Assembly (NCBI RefSeq): GCF_003576645.1
Contig: NC_044925.1
Coordinates: forward strand, 2,211,710 to 2,275,709
Length of the DNA: 64,000 nt
From: Ipomoea triloba
Taxonomy: Eukaryota > Streptophyta > Magnoliopsida > Solanales > Convolvulaceae
Direction: 5' to 3'
Below, one piece after another: positions 41,701 through 54,437 of the stretch; position 1 is the stretch's first letter; the number at the start of each line of letters is the position of its first letter. The notes under the pieces are model-generated. The model saw only the letters and a list, made by a program, of their open reading frames with translations, did no database searches and was not told the origin of the DNA. Both the position numbers and the translations under genes were made by a program.

Positions 41701-44078
41701 CAATATCATATTTGTGATGCAGTCAAGCAGGCTAGTATCAAATACCTTCCATTACTAAAACAAAATGAATCTTCTGAGCGCCGAAGAATCTGCATATAAA
41801 AGAAGTCCATATAAATTTAAGAACTCGTCAACTGTCTTCTAAATAAGAAGAGAACTAACACTAATGCCCATGATATCAGTCAAAGAGAGCCTAAACTTGA
41901 ATTTTCAATACACCGTATTGTACGCAATCATCCAAAGTTAAAGACAAAATGATCTGACTCCAATACTAAAAGATCATAGCAATAAAGAAAATCAAAAAGG
42001 CATGTTAGATATATCAAGACATCTCAAGATCACATTGTAAAAAAGTGAAGATTCATCAGTTTAATACAAGAAATGTTAACAATTCCAAAGCTAATTACAG
42101 ATTTGCACATTTAAAAGAATGACAGGGAAGGTAAAGAAACGATAGAAAAACCAGAATGACTAAAAGTGTGCAATGTAATGTCAATCTCTAGCATTTAACA
42201 GCTTTACCAAGTAATAAAACCACAACTGAAAAGGTAAAGGGAATCATGTGCAGATCCATCTTGCTTGCAGTCATACTCATTTTATGTACAAATTCAATTA
42301 GCATGCATCATCATCTATTCGAATTCTACATGCATCATGCAATTCTAAAATATACTAAACTGATCAATGTTAATTGCATGAAGAAAATCAATTTTGGCAA
42401 CTAACTGAAATCAAGTCAGATGGACATCAGAAACAAAGTCCAAGAATAGCTGCAAGCCTGCAACTGAGAGATAAGGTTGACAAAACAACTACGAACCTGG
42501 TCTTGAAAGTAAGCCAAGAAAGCTCGTATAGTTTCCCTGTAAGGTTTTGAGACGCCTTTCCAAAGGTTATGGTTCCCTTCCACAATATCATACCTATTGA
42601 CCATATAGTCATTATTGGCAATGTCAATTATCTTACCAAAGCAGTTTAAACACAAAAGTTCCCAGAAAGGCTAGTTATACACATGAAAAGAAAAAGAAAA
42701 GAAAAATTCCTAGAGCACACTAAAATGGAGAAAGAACATCAGCAGAATAGAACAAAGGCATTACTCAAAAATATGGTTTCACTACCACTCTAGCTTTGCT
42801 TTTTGTGCATCAAGAGGTAGTCGATGACCAAGCAATGTTCTCACAGCAAGAGCCTCAGAGGTACTTTGATCAGACAGTCTCAAGCATCTTGACCGTATGT
42901 CACCAACTGCAGGGCCACCTGCAGGATACCCATAAAATACACTTGCTAACTGCCACACAGTTTGAAGGAAAAATAAATGAATACATGAACACAGAAACAA
43001 AGTGAAAACTGAAAAGGACTTAGTATATGTGACAAACTGGAACTGGTAAGTAGAGCATGATCCTTAGATAACAGTTTCCATAAGTAAACTTTAACATCTA
43101 ACAAAACTTTCCCATTCTTTCCAATTTGGGGCAAGGTAATAGCTACATATATAATCAGACATACTAATTCGCCAACTACATACTCCTAAATGTCAATCTT
43201 TTGGCAGCATTAATCTTAGCCAAAGTGGTTCAGAACGTTGAGTATCGGCAGAAAAGCAAGGAGAACATAATGTGAAATTACTTACAGTGATGAGTACTTT
43301 CAAACTAATACAAAGATTTACTGTCAAGAAATCAAGGGTAGTGGTAAAACACAAAATAAGGATCAGCAGATAAGAAATTTTAAAAAACACTTACCAAGAA
43401 CTCGGACAATCTCAGCTGTACTTCCACCATCATCAGAAACAGGAAGAACATGAGCAACACAAGTAGTTAACTTCTTAAGCTCTTCTGCAACACCATTAAA
43501 GGCTGTTCCACCTGTGTACTAACAACTTGTCAGATCCCTTAGTAATGAGTGACATAAGCAGCCAGAGCTAGAGAATGAAACAGAACTAATTCTACAATCC
43601 CATCATTTAAAGAGGTACATTTGAGTAGAATAAGCAGTATAAGCCTTTTACCACGCTAGATTATGTATTTCTTAGTCAAAAACTGAAATCCAATAACAAT
43701 TATTCACCATTTTCTGTTTTCAATTGACTGGGCTAAAGCTTCTCCTTTCACTTCAATCTTCAAGATTATACACTGAATATATAAAAATAAGGATCCTCCT
43801 AGGTCCAGAATCGAGATTCGCTTTGCTTTTATCCCCGCAAAAATAAAAATTAAAGGCCAAACCCTCAAAGCATCACGAATAAAATCAGAGGCAAAAAGAA
43901 TTACTAAGTGGGTATTTCAAAGATTCAATTTTTTATTTTTTTTTCACATTTTTCACACTTACCATAAAATTAATCAGAAAAAATAAATCTATACCATACC
44001 CGAGAAAACCACCAGTGAGGGCTGATGAGCAGTGGGGACGGAGGAGTGTGTGGGAGAGCCACGAGCGGAGGAAGCCAT
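38750..44078 (-). CDS. CofD/YvcK-domain protein, 13 exons
   Basis: Exons (minus): 44000-44078, 43395-43511, 42786-42918, 42497-42593, 41746-41789, 41228-41384, 40496-40567, 40219-40302, 39814-39915, 39567-39614, 39300-39425, 39058-39150 and 38750-38845. They join in frame to 415 residues; the introns checked are GT-AG. Motifs: GGTAFNG (27-33), SDDGGSTAEIVR (52-63), GGPAVGDIRSRCLRLSD, DIVEGNHNLW, FFFAGAR, FAMGSLFTSICPSL, LLLNGTHDRETSGF and PNRYINTLLVPKDGQIPVD. These are the conserved blocks of the CofD family, which in microbes covers F420-pathway phospholactate transferases and the YvcK sugar-nucleotide-binding gluconeogenesis/cell-wall factors. The Rossmann-like fold binds a phosphorylated ligand. 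Plant homologues are widespread but, to my knowledge, have no assigned reaction. No clear transit peptide. Introns carry a TRIM LTR and a small tandem duplication. Confidence 0.92.
39980..40110 (-). mobile_element. TRIM LTR with primer-binding site in CofD-gene intron
   Basis: TG-to-CA segment of 131 bp starting TGTTAGGATCAAGCG and ending CTCCACCCAACA. It is preceded at 39965-39977 by GGCTCTAATACGA, the complement of a tRNA-iMet primer-binding site. It shares GCAACTTTATTTCTTTATA and the CTCCACCCAACA end with the TRIM at 10541-10669. The other LTR is not evident. Confidence 0.6.
40755..40965. repeat. GC-rich 89-bp tandem duplication in CofD-gene intron 6
   Basis: CCTAGGCGACCAATCAACTA starts at 40772 and 40861 (89-bp period). 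Each copy ends in palindromic GGCGCCTAG and CCGAGGGG elements. Bounded by GGCGCTAGTCGGCCGCC-like sequence. Confidence 0.75.
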
Positions 44079-44746
44079 GAGAGAGAAGGAGAGAGATCTA
44101 TCTCTGCTGCTTCTAGAAGGCGAAGAAGAGAGACAAATAGGATGGAAATGGAAGAGAGAAAATGGGAAAGAAGTAAAGGCATTTAAGGAAGGAATAGAGA
44201 AGGGGGGTCCCAAACAAGTGTCCGCCATATTCCCGCGAACTCTGCGTCTGTGTCAGCGTCGCTATCCCTCCCGCACAACCCACGCAAACATACCAAGACC
44301 AAAATTTTGCAGTTCGTCTCTTCACTTCACCCGCGAGTCCATCGCCAGCTCCAAGTATTATCATGACCACTGGCGCTGGCCGGCTAGCCAAACACAATGA
44401 ACTCTGGACACATATTCATTTTGTTTGAATTAAATTAAATAATTATTTATCCCGTTATCATTTATCAAGCCATATGATATGAGCATTCTTTTTCTGATGG
44501 ATCCTAACAATCCACATGAGTATGGATTAAAATTTAGAAACTGAAAGTATATGTAATATTATTTTTTTATTTCAATTTTACTTTTTAACTTCTTGTCTAT
44601 CATTCAATACTAACCGTCTTTTACTTTATAACTTCATCCATATTTTAACAGCCTCTTATTTTATTTTCATATATTAATATTTTATCCGTGTAATATTTCG
44701 GATATTGATATCTTTGATGGATATATCAAGAAGGGAGGCACATAAT

Positions 44747-45141
44747 TAGGGATGGCAACGGGGCAGGGACGAGTAGTATCCCGTCCCCGACGGAAAATTA
44801 AAAAATATTCCTCATCCCCGTCCCCGCGGGGAATTAGGCGGGGACTGGAATTTCTCATTCCCTGTCAGCTCATAGTCAAAATATTAAATAAATATAAATT
44901 TTAATAATAAAAGATTTTTAAAATATAAGTCCTAGTTTCAAAATTTAAATTATATATATATATATATAATTATTCGGGGACAGGGAGGGGTATCTCCGTC
45001 CCCGACAGAGAATTTGTGAATTGAAGTTTTCCCTCCCCATCTCCGTCCCCGATCTTCGAAAATTTCTTCATCCCCGTCCCCGTTAGAGACGGGGGACGGG
45101 CCGGGGATCCCCGTCAGGGACGGGACACATTGCCATCCCTA
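44747..45141. mobile_element. hAT-like MITE, TAGGGATGGCAA ends
   Basis: 395 bp with terminal inverted repeats TAGGGATGGCAA and TTGCCATCCCTA. A perfect 8-bp target duplication CACATAAT lies at 44739-44746 and 45142-45149. The interior alternates CCCCGTCCCCG and CGGGGACGGGG. No coding. A second copy starts at 63365. Confidence 0.9.
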
Positions 45142-45479
45142 CACATAATGTGTACAACCTAGGGGGAAAGGCCTACGAGGGGAAGTCACCCGGACAAATG
45201 CAAATGTGTTGCCCTAGTTGGCAAACATCAAAACAAGGAATTAGAAATCTCAATCCCGTCAAAACTATGAAAACAAATTCAAGTAGAACAAGGAGGCCAA
45301 AGGCAAAACACACATAAGACAATGAACACAAAGTCTAGAAAGTAGAAATGAAAGGAATACGGATTCAAATGCTCTATAAAGGGATGAAATCCAGGACAAA
45401 ACAAGCGAGTCAAGCATACACATATATCTTGATCTTCAACTTTGGGTATTCACGTATCTCGTGAAAAGTAAAGTAGGCC

Positions 45480-46345
45480 ACGGTTGTTAACATGATGAGA
45501 GTTGGTATTTAAGACCATGGGTGCTGCTCCAAAATACCTCCAAACTCTTTCTAAAAATCGCACTCTCGATCAGAGTCACATCCATTAATTGTTACTTAAT
45601 TAGCCCCGCAATCGCAATCTCAGTCGCGTCCTAACGTGATGAGAGTTGGTTTAATACTTAAAGTAGGTCATAGTTGTTTACGTGATGAAAGTTCATTTTT
45701 AAAACTACGGGCGCGGCTCCAAAACACCTCCAAGCTACTTTTGGAAAGCTCACCCTCGACCGTAAGCGTGTCCATTAATCAATCACTAGTTTGCCCCATG
45801 CTCATGATCTCAGTAGCGTCCTAACGTAATAAGAATTGAGTTTTAAGATCGTAGGCACTACTCCAAAACACCTCCACGCTACTTTTGGAAATCGAACCCT
45901 TATATGCAGTCACGTCCAAAAAATTTTCAATAGTTAGCCCCACAACCGCCGCGATCTCAATCATGTCATAACTTAATGAGAGTTGGTTTTTAAGAACATG
46001 GTTGTTGCTCCAGAACACCTCCAAGCTACTTCTAGCATCCTCAAGTGTGGTACCATGAATTGTTCCCTAATAAGTGTCATGGCCGTGATCTCAACCACGT
46101 CCTAGAGTGATGAGATTTGATTTTTAAGATCACATGCACTACTCTAAAACACCTCCATGACACTTCTGGAAGCTGCATCCTCGACAACATTCGCACCCAA
46201 AAATCTTTCTGTAATTAACCGGTGGCTGCAATCTCAACCGCGTCCTAATGTGATGAGAATGTCTTTTTAATACATAAAGTAAGTTACCGTTGTTTACGTG
46301 ATGAGAGTTTGTTTTTAAGACAGTAGGCTTTGCTCTAAAACACCA
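45480..46345. repeat. Tandem satellite, about 140-bp monomers
   Basis: Monomers start at variants of GTGATGAGAGTTGGTTTTTA near 45489, 45628, 45678, 45818, 45965, 46100, 46244 and 46295. Spacing is mostly 135-147 bp with two short 50-bp steps. Each monomer repeats CTCCAAAACACCTCCAAGCT, CACGTCCATTAATTG and ATCTCAATCGCGTCCTAA motifs, all diverged. Short frames here are incidental. Confidence 0.85.
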
Positions 46346-46752
46346 CCAAACTCTTTTTAGAAACCGCATCCTCGACCTCAGTCGTATTCATTAATCGTTT
46401 CCTAATTAGCCATGTGACCATGATCATATAGTATGGTAGAAAAGCTCCCGACCAAACACAACCTTACTATTAATGTTTAATGTTGTTAGGCTTTCATGTT
46501 AATGATCGTACATTGGAACTTGGAAGGAGTTCTTGTTAATTCAATGTTCAGTAATATACAATGCACCATAGTGCATAATTGCAGATGAAAGTAAAGGAAA
46601 TACTTAATCTGCAATAACTATCTAATTGTTCATTGTTCATCCATATGATACAAAGATCAGTGCAGAGAATCTGCAGCAGAAGGCTAAAACAAAAGGAAAT
46701 CAATATAATTCCACCCCCCACCCCCCTTTCAGCTTCAATTCAATCAACCTGT

Positions 46753-48623
46753 CTAGTAAGGCAAGCTCTTGGAGCTTGAATTAATGGCTAATGTCTTGAG
46801 CCTGGAAGACTCTCCTGAGCAATTGGCCCGACGGGTAATCGTTTCCATGTTCTTATACAAGCTCTGCTTCACAATCTTTTTCAGCAGCCTCTTCCCCTCC
46901 TCGTCGGCTTCTCTAGGATGAACGGGCGAACCAATCGAGCTCCTTCTCATCTGAGGCCCGGAATGATGCTCCATAGACCTCTGCCTTTCATCTTTGAACC
47001 ATTGCAGCAATTTCAGTGCCCTTTTCTGAGCCAAAGGACTGCCCAACAAGGCCACTTCAAGCAGGATTGGAACAATTTCAGCCTTTGCCATTTTCTCCCT
47101 TTGTACAGAACTCTGGTGTGCTAAGATCATCAGAATATACACTGCTAATTCCTGGCATTTCGGCTTCTCGTCCCATGCCATCGTCTCGATTAACCCCTCG
47201 GGCACCCACGGATTCTCTTCCAACGCTTTCTTCCCTGTCTGGGTCACAATCAAGTTCCCCAGAACTGCCAGGGCCTTCTCTGATACCTCTCTTGATGAAC
47301 ACAGCCTCAACAGAACACCCACCACCCCATTTCTGACCAAGATTCCTGAATTCCCCAGAACTGAGGACAAAATGTACAATGTTTCCAAACATAATCCTCT
47401 GGTCTCATTGCTTGCTGTCGTCTCAAGAATGCTGACAACAAATGGGATGATTCTTGAGGAGTTTATCACTGGGAATTGGCTGCTTGCTAATGATGACACA
47501 CTCAGAACAAGGTGTAAAAACTCTTGATTAATTAATTCTTCTGTCACATCCATTTTCTCAGGTAATTTTGATAAGATTCCTGCTTCCACCATTAGAGCCT
47601 TGTTCCTGGAAATGGGAACCAAGAAAAACCAATGTCATTAAAAATAAAGAACCAAAAAAAAATAAAACTAAACACAATTTTTGAAGTTGTCAGACCAGTT
47701 AGTTTAATCTGGGGAAGCTGACAATAATGGAGTTTGCCCATCATATAGGAAACCCAGAAAAACAAAATATATGAATAAAGAAGTCAACAAGATTCTTGAA
47801 ACTAGATCTGTGTGACAACGTTATAATAAATAACTTGTCTGCCGAAGAAGAAGTATGACAACCCATGACCTCGTATTTAATTTGTACTCAAAACGATGAC
47901 TTAACATTAATAAATAAATAAATAATCCTAGTAATTAACAAACACAATTAATTTTTCAAAAAAAAACAAACACCATTAATAACAGGCAGAGACAGTTAAC
48001 TCAGTTGACTCTTAAGAAATAAATTACAAACAATAATGTATAATCCAGTATTAACAGTCACAATATAAAAACTTCACCCTCAAGTGACTCCTTGTAAACA
48101 CGATAACTAGTCATATAATTTATGAGAAATTTTTGTGTATGAAGTTTTGATCGTGACAGTGTAAGAACTATTTCTTATAAGAATGACTCTTTGTGAACAC
48201 GAGATATTAATTCTCTTATTTTACATGTAACTAGTTACATGATTTATCCTTCCATAATTCTATCTCTTACATGATTTATTCCTCCATAATTCTGTCCTAT
48301 CAGAAATTTTGGGGTGTAGGCAAACAAACACAATAAAATGATAAATGAACTTACGTGTAAGATCCATGCGCCAGCACAATCAACGCTTGAACCGCCAACC
48401 TCCGGCGCGCCACCATCTCAGAGCCGAGCATATCCACCAACGGCGGAATAACGCCCAGCTCCGCCATGAATTTCCGCCGCCTTAAGTCTTCTTTGGCCAG
48501 CCTCTTAATCTCCGCCGCCGCCACCTCCTTCTCCTCCCAGCTCCCAAAGTGCAGTTTCTTCACCGACCTCCGCAAATCCTCACTACAGTCTCTCCCCATC
48601 TCCTCCTTTCTCTCTTCCATCAT
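46753..48623 (-). CDS. Armadillo-repeat protein (no U-box), two exons
   Basis: Exons 48355-48623 and 46753-47605 give 373 residues, joined through a Tyr-Thr-Asn stretch at an intron with GTAAGT donor and CCAG acceptor. Residues 1-85 are charged, with [20 protein letters not shown], then the ARM-type helix [17 protein letters not shown]. The second exon continues with helical repeats such as [56 protein letters not shown] and [20 protein letters not shown]. The C-terminal 60 residues are basic and Ser-rich, probably disordered. The same architecture occurs in a plant ARM family related to PUB proteins but without the U-box; such proteins act as scaffolds. Start at MMEERKEEM; function not assigned. 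Confidence 0.88.
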
Positions 48624-48995
48624 AATCTCTCTCTCTATATCTCTTGTTTCTTTGTTGCCTAAATTGATGAAAAATGTTGACGAGAGGAAAGGCGTATAAA
48701 TTGAAGATTTGAAAGTGGTATGTCTATGTGGGGTGGACCAAAAGTGGTATCTTTTTGTGTCTAACTTTTGGTGGGAAGAAAACCAACTGCCATGGGACAA
48801 GGGAGAAGAAGTCACATGTACAGACACAATTCTGTCAGTGTTACATGGGATGAAGGTTGAGCATATATATATATATATATATATAGTTATATAAATCTTC
48901 AAAATTTTAAAATAAAATAAAATTCAAAATCATGCATAAAACCCATCCAACTCATGCATCAGTATTGTAGCCATTTAATCTGCATTCATGCTAAA

Positions 48996-49028
<33 letters not shown>

Positions 49029-50536
49029 CTTTGTACATGAATGAGATCTGATCTGTGTGACAGGGTAGGTGCTGATTCGACTTATATACATTGTTTTCAT
49101 TTGGCTAATTAGCTGTATATATGAAAGTTAATAGGTTCGTAGAAAATTTTAGAATGTTACTAAAATGCAAGGTTAGATTAGTTTTATCTCATGGGTACGG
49201 TGCAGATATTTAATGTAATATGCAAAATAAATTAAAATGTTCAATATTATAGCATTCTTACCACACTGCAAAAGGAAAGTTTAATTCTATTTTTCTAGCA
49301 AAATGATAGGTAAAACTAGAAAAATAATGATTTTGACGAGGAAGAAGAATAATGATATGTTAGTTCATTTTGCTCATTAGTATTTCTACTGCAGCAACAA
49401 AGAGGAAATAGGAGTCACTCCAATCAAGTTGGTTGTGTTATTGACTTGATAACCACAAGATTTCAAGTTTGATTCTCAATAAGAACAGTCTATTGGCTAA
49501 TGATTTTGAACAGATCAGCAATGGGCATCTCCTTATGGTCAGCTTGACATGATAAATAGATAATTAGGCAGCCAACAATGCTGAAAAAGAAAGGGATGAT
49601 ACCCATTTCTCTCAAATAGCACGATTATATAAGTTAGATTAGATCTTTATGCACAAATTAAATAACCGTCTATAATTACTAGCTGAGATTATATTATTTA
49701 AAAGTTTGGATTTTGATTTTGTTGTGGTTCTAATTTTATGAAATGGGATATGGTTAAGGGATGGATAGTGGGACATGACCAAAGAGAGTAAAACTTCGAG
49801 AATGAAATGTCAAGAGTCAAACAGTTGGTGCTGCAAGTTAATGGAGAGGAACCTAATTTGAGGAGGGCAAAACGCAGTTCAATTTGGGCAACTTAATTTC
49901 TTTCCAACTTCCAAGTCAAACCAGGCCAATTCAATTTTTCGATGGAGTTTGTAAGATGGGCACAACATTTTAGTATTTTACTAAAATTTTATCAAATGTT
50001 GACTAGGTGTGTGTTATTAGTTAAATATTCAAGATGGATAATTTTTTTAAATAAATTAATTAGGAAAAAAATGTAAAATAGGTAATTAAATTTAGGGTCC
50101 GTTTGAAAACTTGAAAAATGATTTTCGAAAATTATTTTCTGAATTTTTCAAAGAAAAATGAAGTCAAAGAAAAATATTTATTCTGATCAATGAAAAAATG
50201 TCCAATTTGACAGAAAATGTCTTCCTAATTTGTTAGTCGGATTGGATTCTTTATTTTCCATCTCTCTTTCCTCTCTTTTTTTAAAGTTAGTTTCCGTATT
50301 ATTATTATTATTATTATTATTGTTGTTGTTTTTGTTGTTGTTGTTGTTATTATTATTACCGCCACAACCATCGAGGCACCACAGTTACCACTACCACCAA
50401 CATCGCCACACCACAACACAACCACATAATCACCACCACCACACAACTACACAATCACCACCACCACCACCACCACGTACCATCACACCAAAACACAACC
50501 ACATGATCACCATTACCAATATTATTATTATTATTA
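48624..50536. other. Intergenic DNA with microsatellites
   Basis: Promoter side of the ARM gene. It holds (TA)n at 48859-48884, (AAT)n at 48994-49024, a fragment near 50097-50220 resembling the GTGTTTGGAAA-type MITEs, (ATT)n and (TTG)n at 50297-50358, and CAC-rich sequence at 50360-50500. No gene is supported. Confidence 0.55.
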
Positions 50537-51229
50537 CTAGTTTTTTCACGCTCATTGCGCGAATAAGATAATGTCACATGTTTATTTTTAAATAAATACT
50601 TCAAAGTATATCAATACAAGATTATATATGAGATGTTTATGCATATGTAATTAAATATTGAATTTATTTATTTAAATTGGAAATTCAAAGTATATGAATG
50701 CAAGATAATATATGAGATGTTGATTATAATTGTCACTAAAATAAATGTTTGTAATTTTGTAAAAACGGTAGTCTAAATACTTAGTCTAAAAATTATAGTA
50801 TTGATAAATACTACTTTTTGTGATAAAAATTTATACATTTTAAATCATATTAATAAAGAAATACGATTTACCTTTAAAGTTAACAATTGTGATATAGTCC
50901 AAAAGATATTATGGGGTAGTTTACCACTTCAATTTATTGGGTTATTTGAATATCTTATTTGTATACCAATCCTCCTCAAATAGTTAATATGATTTTCTTC
51001 AAATTATTTTTAAAATTTTTTTCTATTTTATTAATAGAATACTTGATAAATAAATATATAACATTATTTTGTATTATAACATACGGAGTATTTAATTACA
51101 AGATAGTGTAAAAAGAAAGACAATGGATAAAGACAATATAACTAATGAAATTATATCTCTTTTTAATTTTTTGATAATGAATAATTTTTATTTTAGAAAA
51201 TAAAGACAATATAAGTACATAACTAATGA

Positions 51230-51284
<55 letters not shown>

Positions 51285-51700
51285 ATTTTTTGATAATGAA
51301 TAATTTTTTTTTGAATAAAGACATTATAAACATCGAATTCTAAATTAAAGAAATGCACTACTAGTTTATTTAATTTAATAAGAGTAATAGAGTGTGATAC
51401 TTATTTTTCAATAATATACTCTAACATATTCGTAATATATATGTTTAACAATTATGTCAACTCTGATTGGGATGGGGTTCGGACCTAAGACCTTTTTTTA
51501 TATAAATTAATGGACAAGTTAAAAGTTAACGGAATATTCTGTTACTAAAGTTTATACTAATGGAATGTGGGCTTATTTAATTGGAAAAAAAATAATATAA
51601 TAGATGGTAAAGAAGGAAAATCATAAAAAATTACTAAATCAAAATAATATGAACCATTCATTTAAGTAAATAATTATCACCAACATTTTTTTTCTTTCCG
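50537..51700 (-). mobile_element. Non-autonomous Helitron, minus strand
   Basis: Read on the minus strand it ends GCGCAATGAGCG, a short A run, then CTAG at 50537-50540, followed by T. The interior aligns by eye with the Helitron at 21934-22925: ACAATATCTTGTAATTAA-like and ACTTGATAAATAAATATATA segments, and the TTCGGACCTAAGACCTT / AAGGTCTTAGGTTCGAACC segment. The 5' end near 51700 is not precise. A partial internal duplication and (AT)n (51235-51281) lie inside. Confidence 0.6.
51235..51281. repeat. (AT)n microsatellite
   Basis: A pure AT run inside the minus-strand Helitron, bounded by two copies of TTTAATTTTTTGATAATGAA. Confidence 0.9.
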
Positions 51701-52234
51701 TTAGAGCCGTAACTTTATTGGTGATCCACCTTGCAATGTGAGACATGATTCACGGTATAATGATTAGGATATATCGTACTAGTATGGTTTTTAGTTTTAG
51801 CTAATGATTGCAAATGTAGCGCGGTAGCGATTATATTTCAAATCTATTGAAGTATGGTTATTTTGTAATTTTAGAAAATGACACTTTTAGTCTATCAATT
51901 ATATAAAAATAATTGACTCAGTCCTTTAATTATTAAACCTTTCACATTTAATCGCATAATTACCATCTCGGTGGCAGATATAGTCTCATGATGACAATTG
52001 AAAGACTATATCCGCCAGCGAGATATTTAATTGATTTTGTCATTGAGAGTAAAATAAACGTAGAGACTCCAATAATTAGAAAATAGAGACTGAGTAACTA
52101 AAAGGGGTAGTTTTCCATCTCGAGTTTTAACATAGAAATCATATGTTCAAAATCATATTATTTTACTTATGAATGATTTTTTATGAATTTTGTTCAACCC
52201 ATGCATAGAAGTCCAACCACCAATGAAGTGTGTG

Positions 52235-52530
52235 CAATGTGTTTAGTAAATAGCTATTAGCTGATCGGGTTAGTAGTTTGACTAGTTGATAGCATTAATT
52301 GATTGTAGAAAGATGTTTGGTAAATTAGTTGTTAGCTGATTACATGTAAAATGACTTCCTCAACAAATTTATCGAAAAGCTTCTTTGATGAGCTTTTTGA
52401 ATTTTAGAATTTTGAAACAATAAGTTGTTACAAAAAGCTAATTAATCAAATGAATGTTTAACCAAGTCAAACAACTAATAGTGGTCAAATAAGTCAAAAT
52501 TTGTTGATAAGCTCATTATGTTACCAAGGG
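52235..52530. mobile_element. Degenerate MITE of the GGCCCTGTTTGGTAA family
   Basis: The body matches the MITE at 13406-13693 in the same orientation (TTGATTGTAGAAAGATGTTT, GAGCTTTTTGAATTTTAG, AACTAATAGTGGTCAAATAA). Its ends, TGTTTAGTAAATAG and TATGTTACCAA, are worn. Confidence 0.65.
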
Positions 52531-54430
52531 AAAATTCAGACATATTATTTGGAAGAAGCAGTGAAGAAACTTCAACACAAGGGACAAACTAGAGTACTAT
52601 CTGGAAAAGCTATTCCACTTAATATCAGCAGTTTGTGTAATTGGTAGAATTAGCTCAAACTCTACTTGGTTAACTTTTTCAGAGAGTTGCTTTACAAGGT
52701 TAGTGTTTAAATAAGTGGTAGACCTAATTTTGTAATACATTGAACCTTGAGATTGTAAAAATCGTGAGTTGATCTTGAGTGAAAAAGTTTTAAGCGTGAC
52801 TCCGCATATTAAGAGGTGTTCTCCAACCGCGCTATCAAATTCTAGCTATATTTTATTCTGTGATTTGATTATTTCGTTATACCATATTCATAATATCATC
52901 TGGAGTAACTACTCTTACTAGTACCCTGACTGAATTAGATACATATTCAATATATTTATGAATTACATAATTTCAATCTAAGGAAAAAAAAATGTCACTG
53001 TCCTGCGTAAACTGAAAGGTAACAATAATTGAAGCTACCCAAGTGGCCAAGTCTCAATATTCTGTGGTATGACTCCCTAATATAATAATGTGTTACGGAG
53101 TATTAAAGGTACTGTTGCATCACTAGCATGACATCATCCAAGAAAACCACCTTAATCAAGGGACACGCATTCTTATTTAATTTTTCATCTACGTTTTAAT
53201 CTTAGATATGGACTCTCAAATCTTATTCTCTAAATTTTACTCTCTGATATGAAAAACACTAATAAACTACTTTTTTATATGTGGGTGGTCCTAATGCATA
53301 ATTCTTTACATCAAGATTTTGTGAGTGAAAATAATATTTTCCTAACTTTAAGAACATGCATAGTACATGGGAGAGCTATGGTTGGTTGCTCGGGGAGGGG
53401 GGAGGAGAGACATTTTTGGACTTTTGTCGTTTGTTGTATAGTGGAAATCTTAAGATTCTACCTCAGTACCTTACATGTTCTTTGTATGTCTCCTGCTTTT
53501 ATATGGTTGGATTCCAAATGGAGTTAACCACATACAATTCTCTAGATAAGTTCTAATATCTCGACCCAATTTTCTTAGACCAATAGATTTGTTTAGACCT
53601 CTTAACCCGCCGGCTGCGGCCGTTAACAATTACTACTATACTAGGAACAAAGGTATTGCATTGTAAATCCTTGTTCAAAAATTATGTCTGCAATTAATAC
53701 ATTATGTATCTGCAGTTAATAATTTATGTGCCTATAAATTACGCATAAATTATTAACTGCAGGTACATAATATGTTAACTGCAGACACATCTTATGTGTT
53801 TGCAATTAACATATTTTGTACTTACAATTAACAATTTATATGTCTGTAATTACCATGTATGTGCTTTCAATTTGTTTATAGATATAGAAACAATTAAATG
53901 TTCGTACAAAATGTGTCAACTGTAAGTATAGAATCTGAAGGTTATTTTCGGATTAGGGTTCACAATGAAAAGTAAACGCTGATTCATGGTATAATTTGTC
54001 GGGCACTAACCCCAACAAATCTCAACATATCTCGAGTCCAAATGTCATTATGGATAACATGATACTCTAAGTACTCCATAGGCATAATAAGACAGTTACC
54101 GTGATTTTACACAAAAATGACAAAATTACCCTGAACTCCTAAGTTTGAGTCAAATGCCTCGGTCTTAATTACCTGACCAAGATATCCATAGTGTAGAGCT
54201 TCCTAAAGACCAAATGACTAGCTATAATATCTAATCCTATATGGATCTATCAAAGAAACTTCACTACATTTTCCATACAAATATTTAATTCTTTAAATTA
54301 TTGCCTAATATGAAAGACTTGAACCCCAAGAAGCAGATATTATGACTAGGCCTAGTTAGAGATGTATATATACCTGTAACACTGCAACACCACCTTCACC
54401 ATTGGTATTTACATTTGCCTGCCTCAGTAT
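52531..54430. other. Intergenic DNA with a small hairpin
   Basis: No gene is supported; frames of 92 and 66 residues near 53249-53556 show no family features. At 53701-53770 an inverted repeat pairs ATTATGTATCTGCAGTTAAT with its near-complement through a 14-bp loop. Related TATGTGTCTGCAATTAACAT motifs follow to about 53880. Confidence 0.5.
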
Positions 54431-54437
54431 ATGAGTG

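Noticed and set aside
44032..44400. 122-residue plus-strand frame opposite the CofD-gene start
   Set aside because: Antisense of exon 1 and its leader; biased composition and no family match.
50230..50571. 113-residue Leu then His/Thr-rich frame
   Set aside because: Translation of ATT, TTG and CAC simple repeats.
53249..53556. Frames of 92 and 66 residues
   Set aside because: Overlapping frames with no domain, splice context or codon pattern; probably chance.
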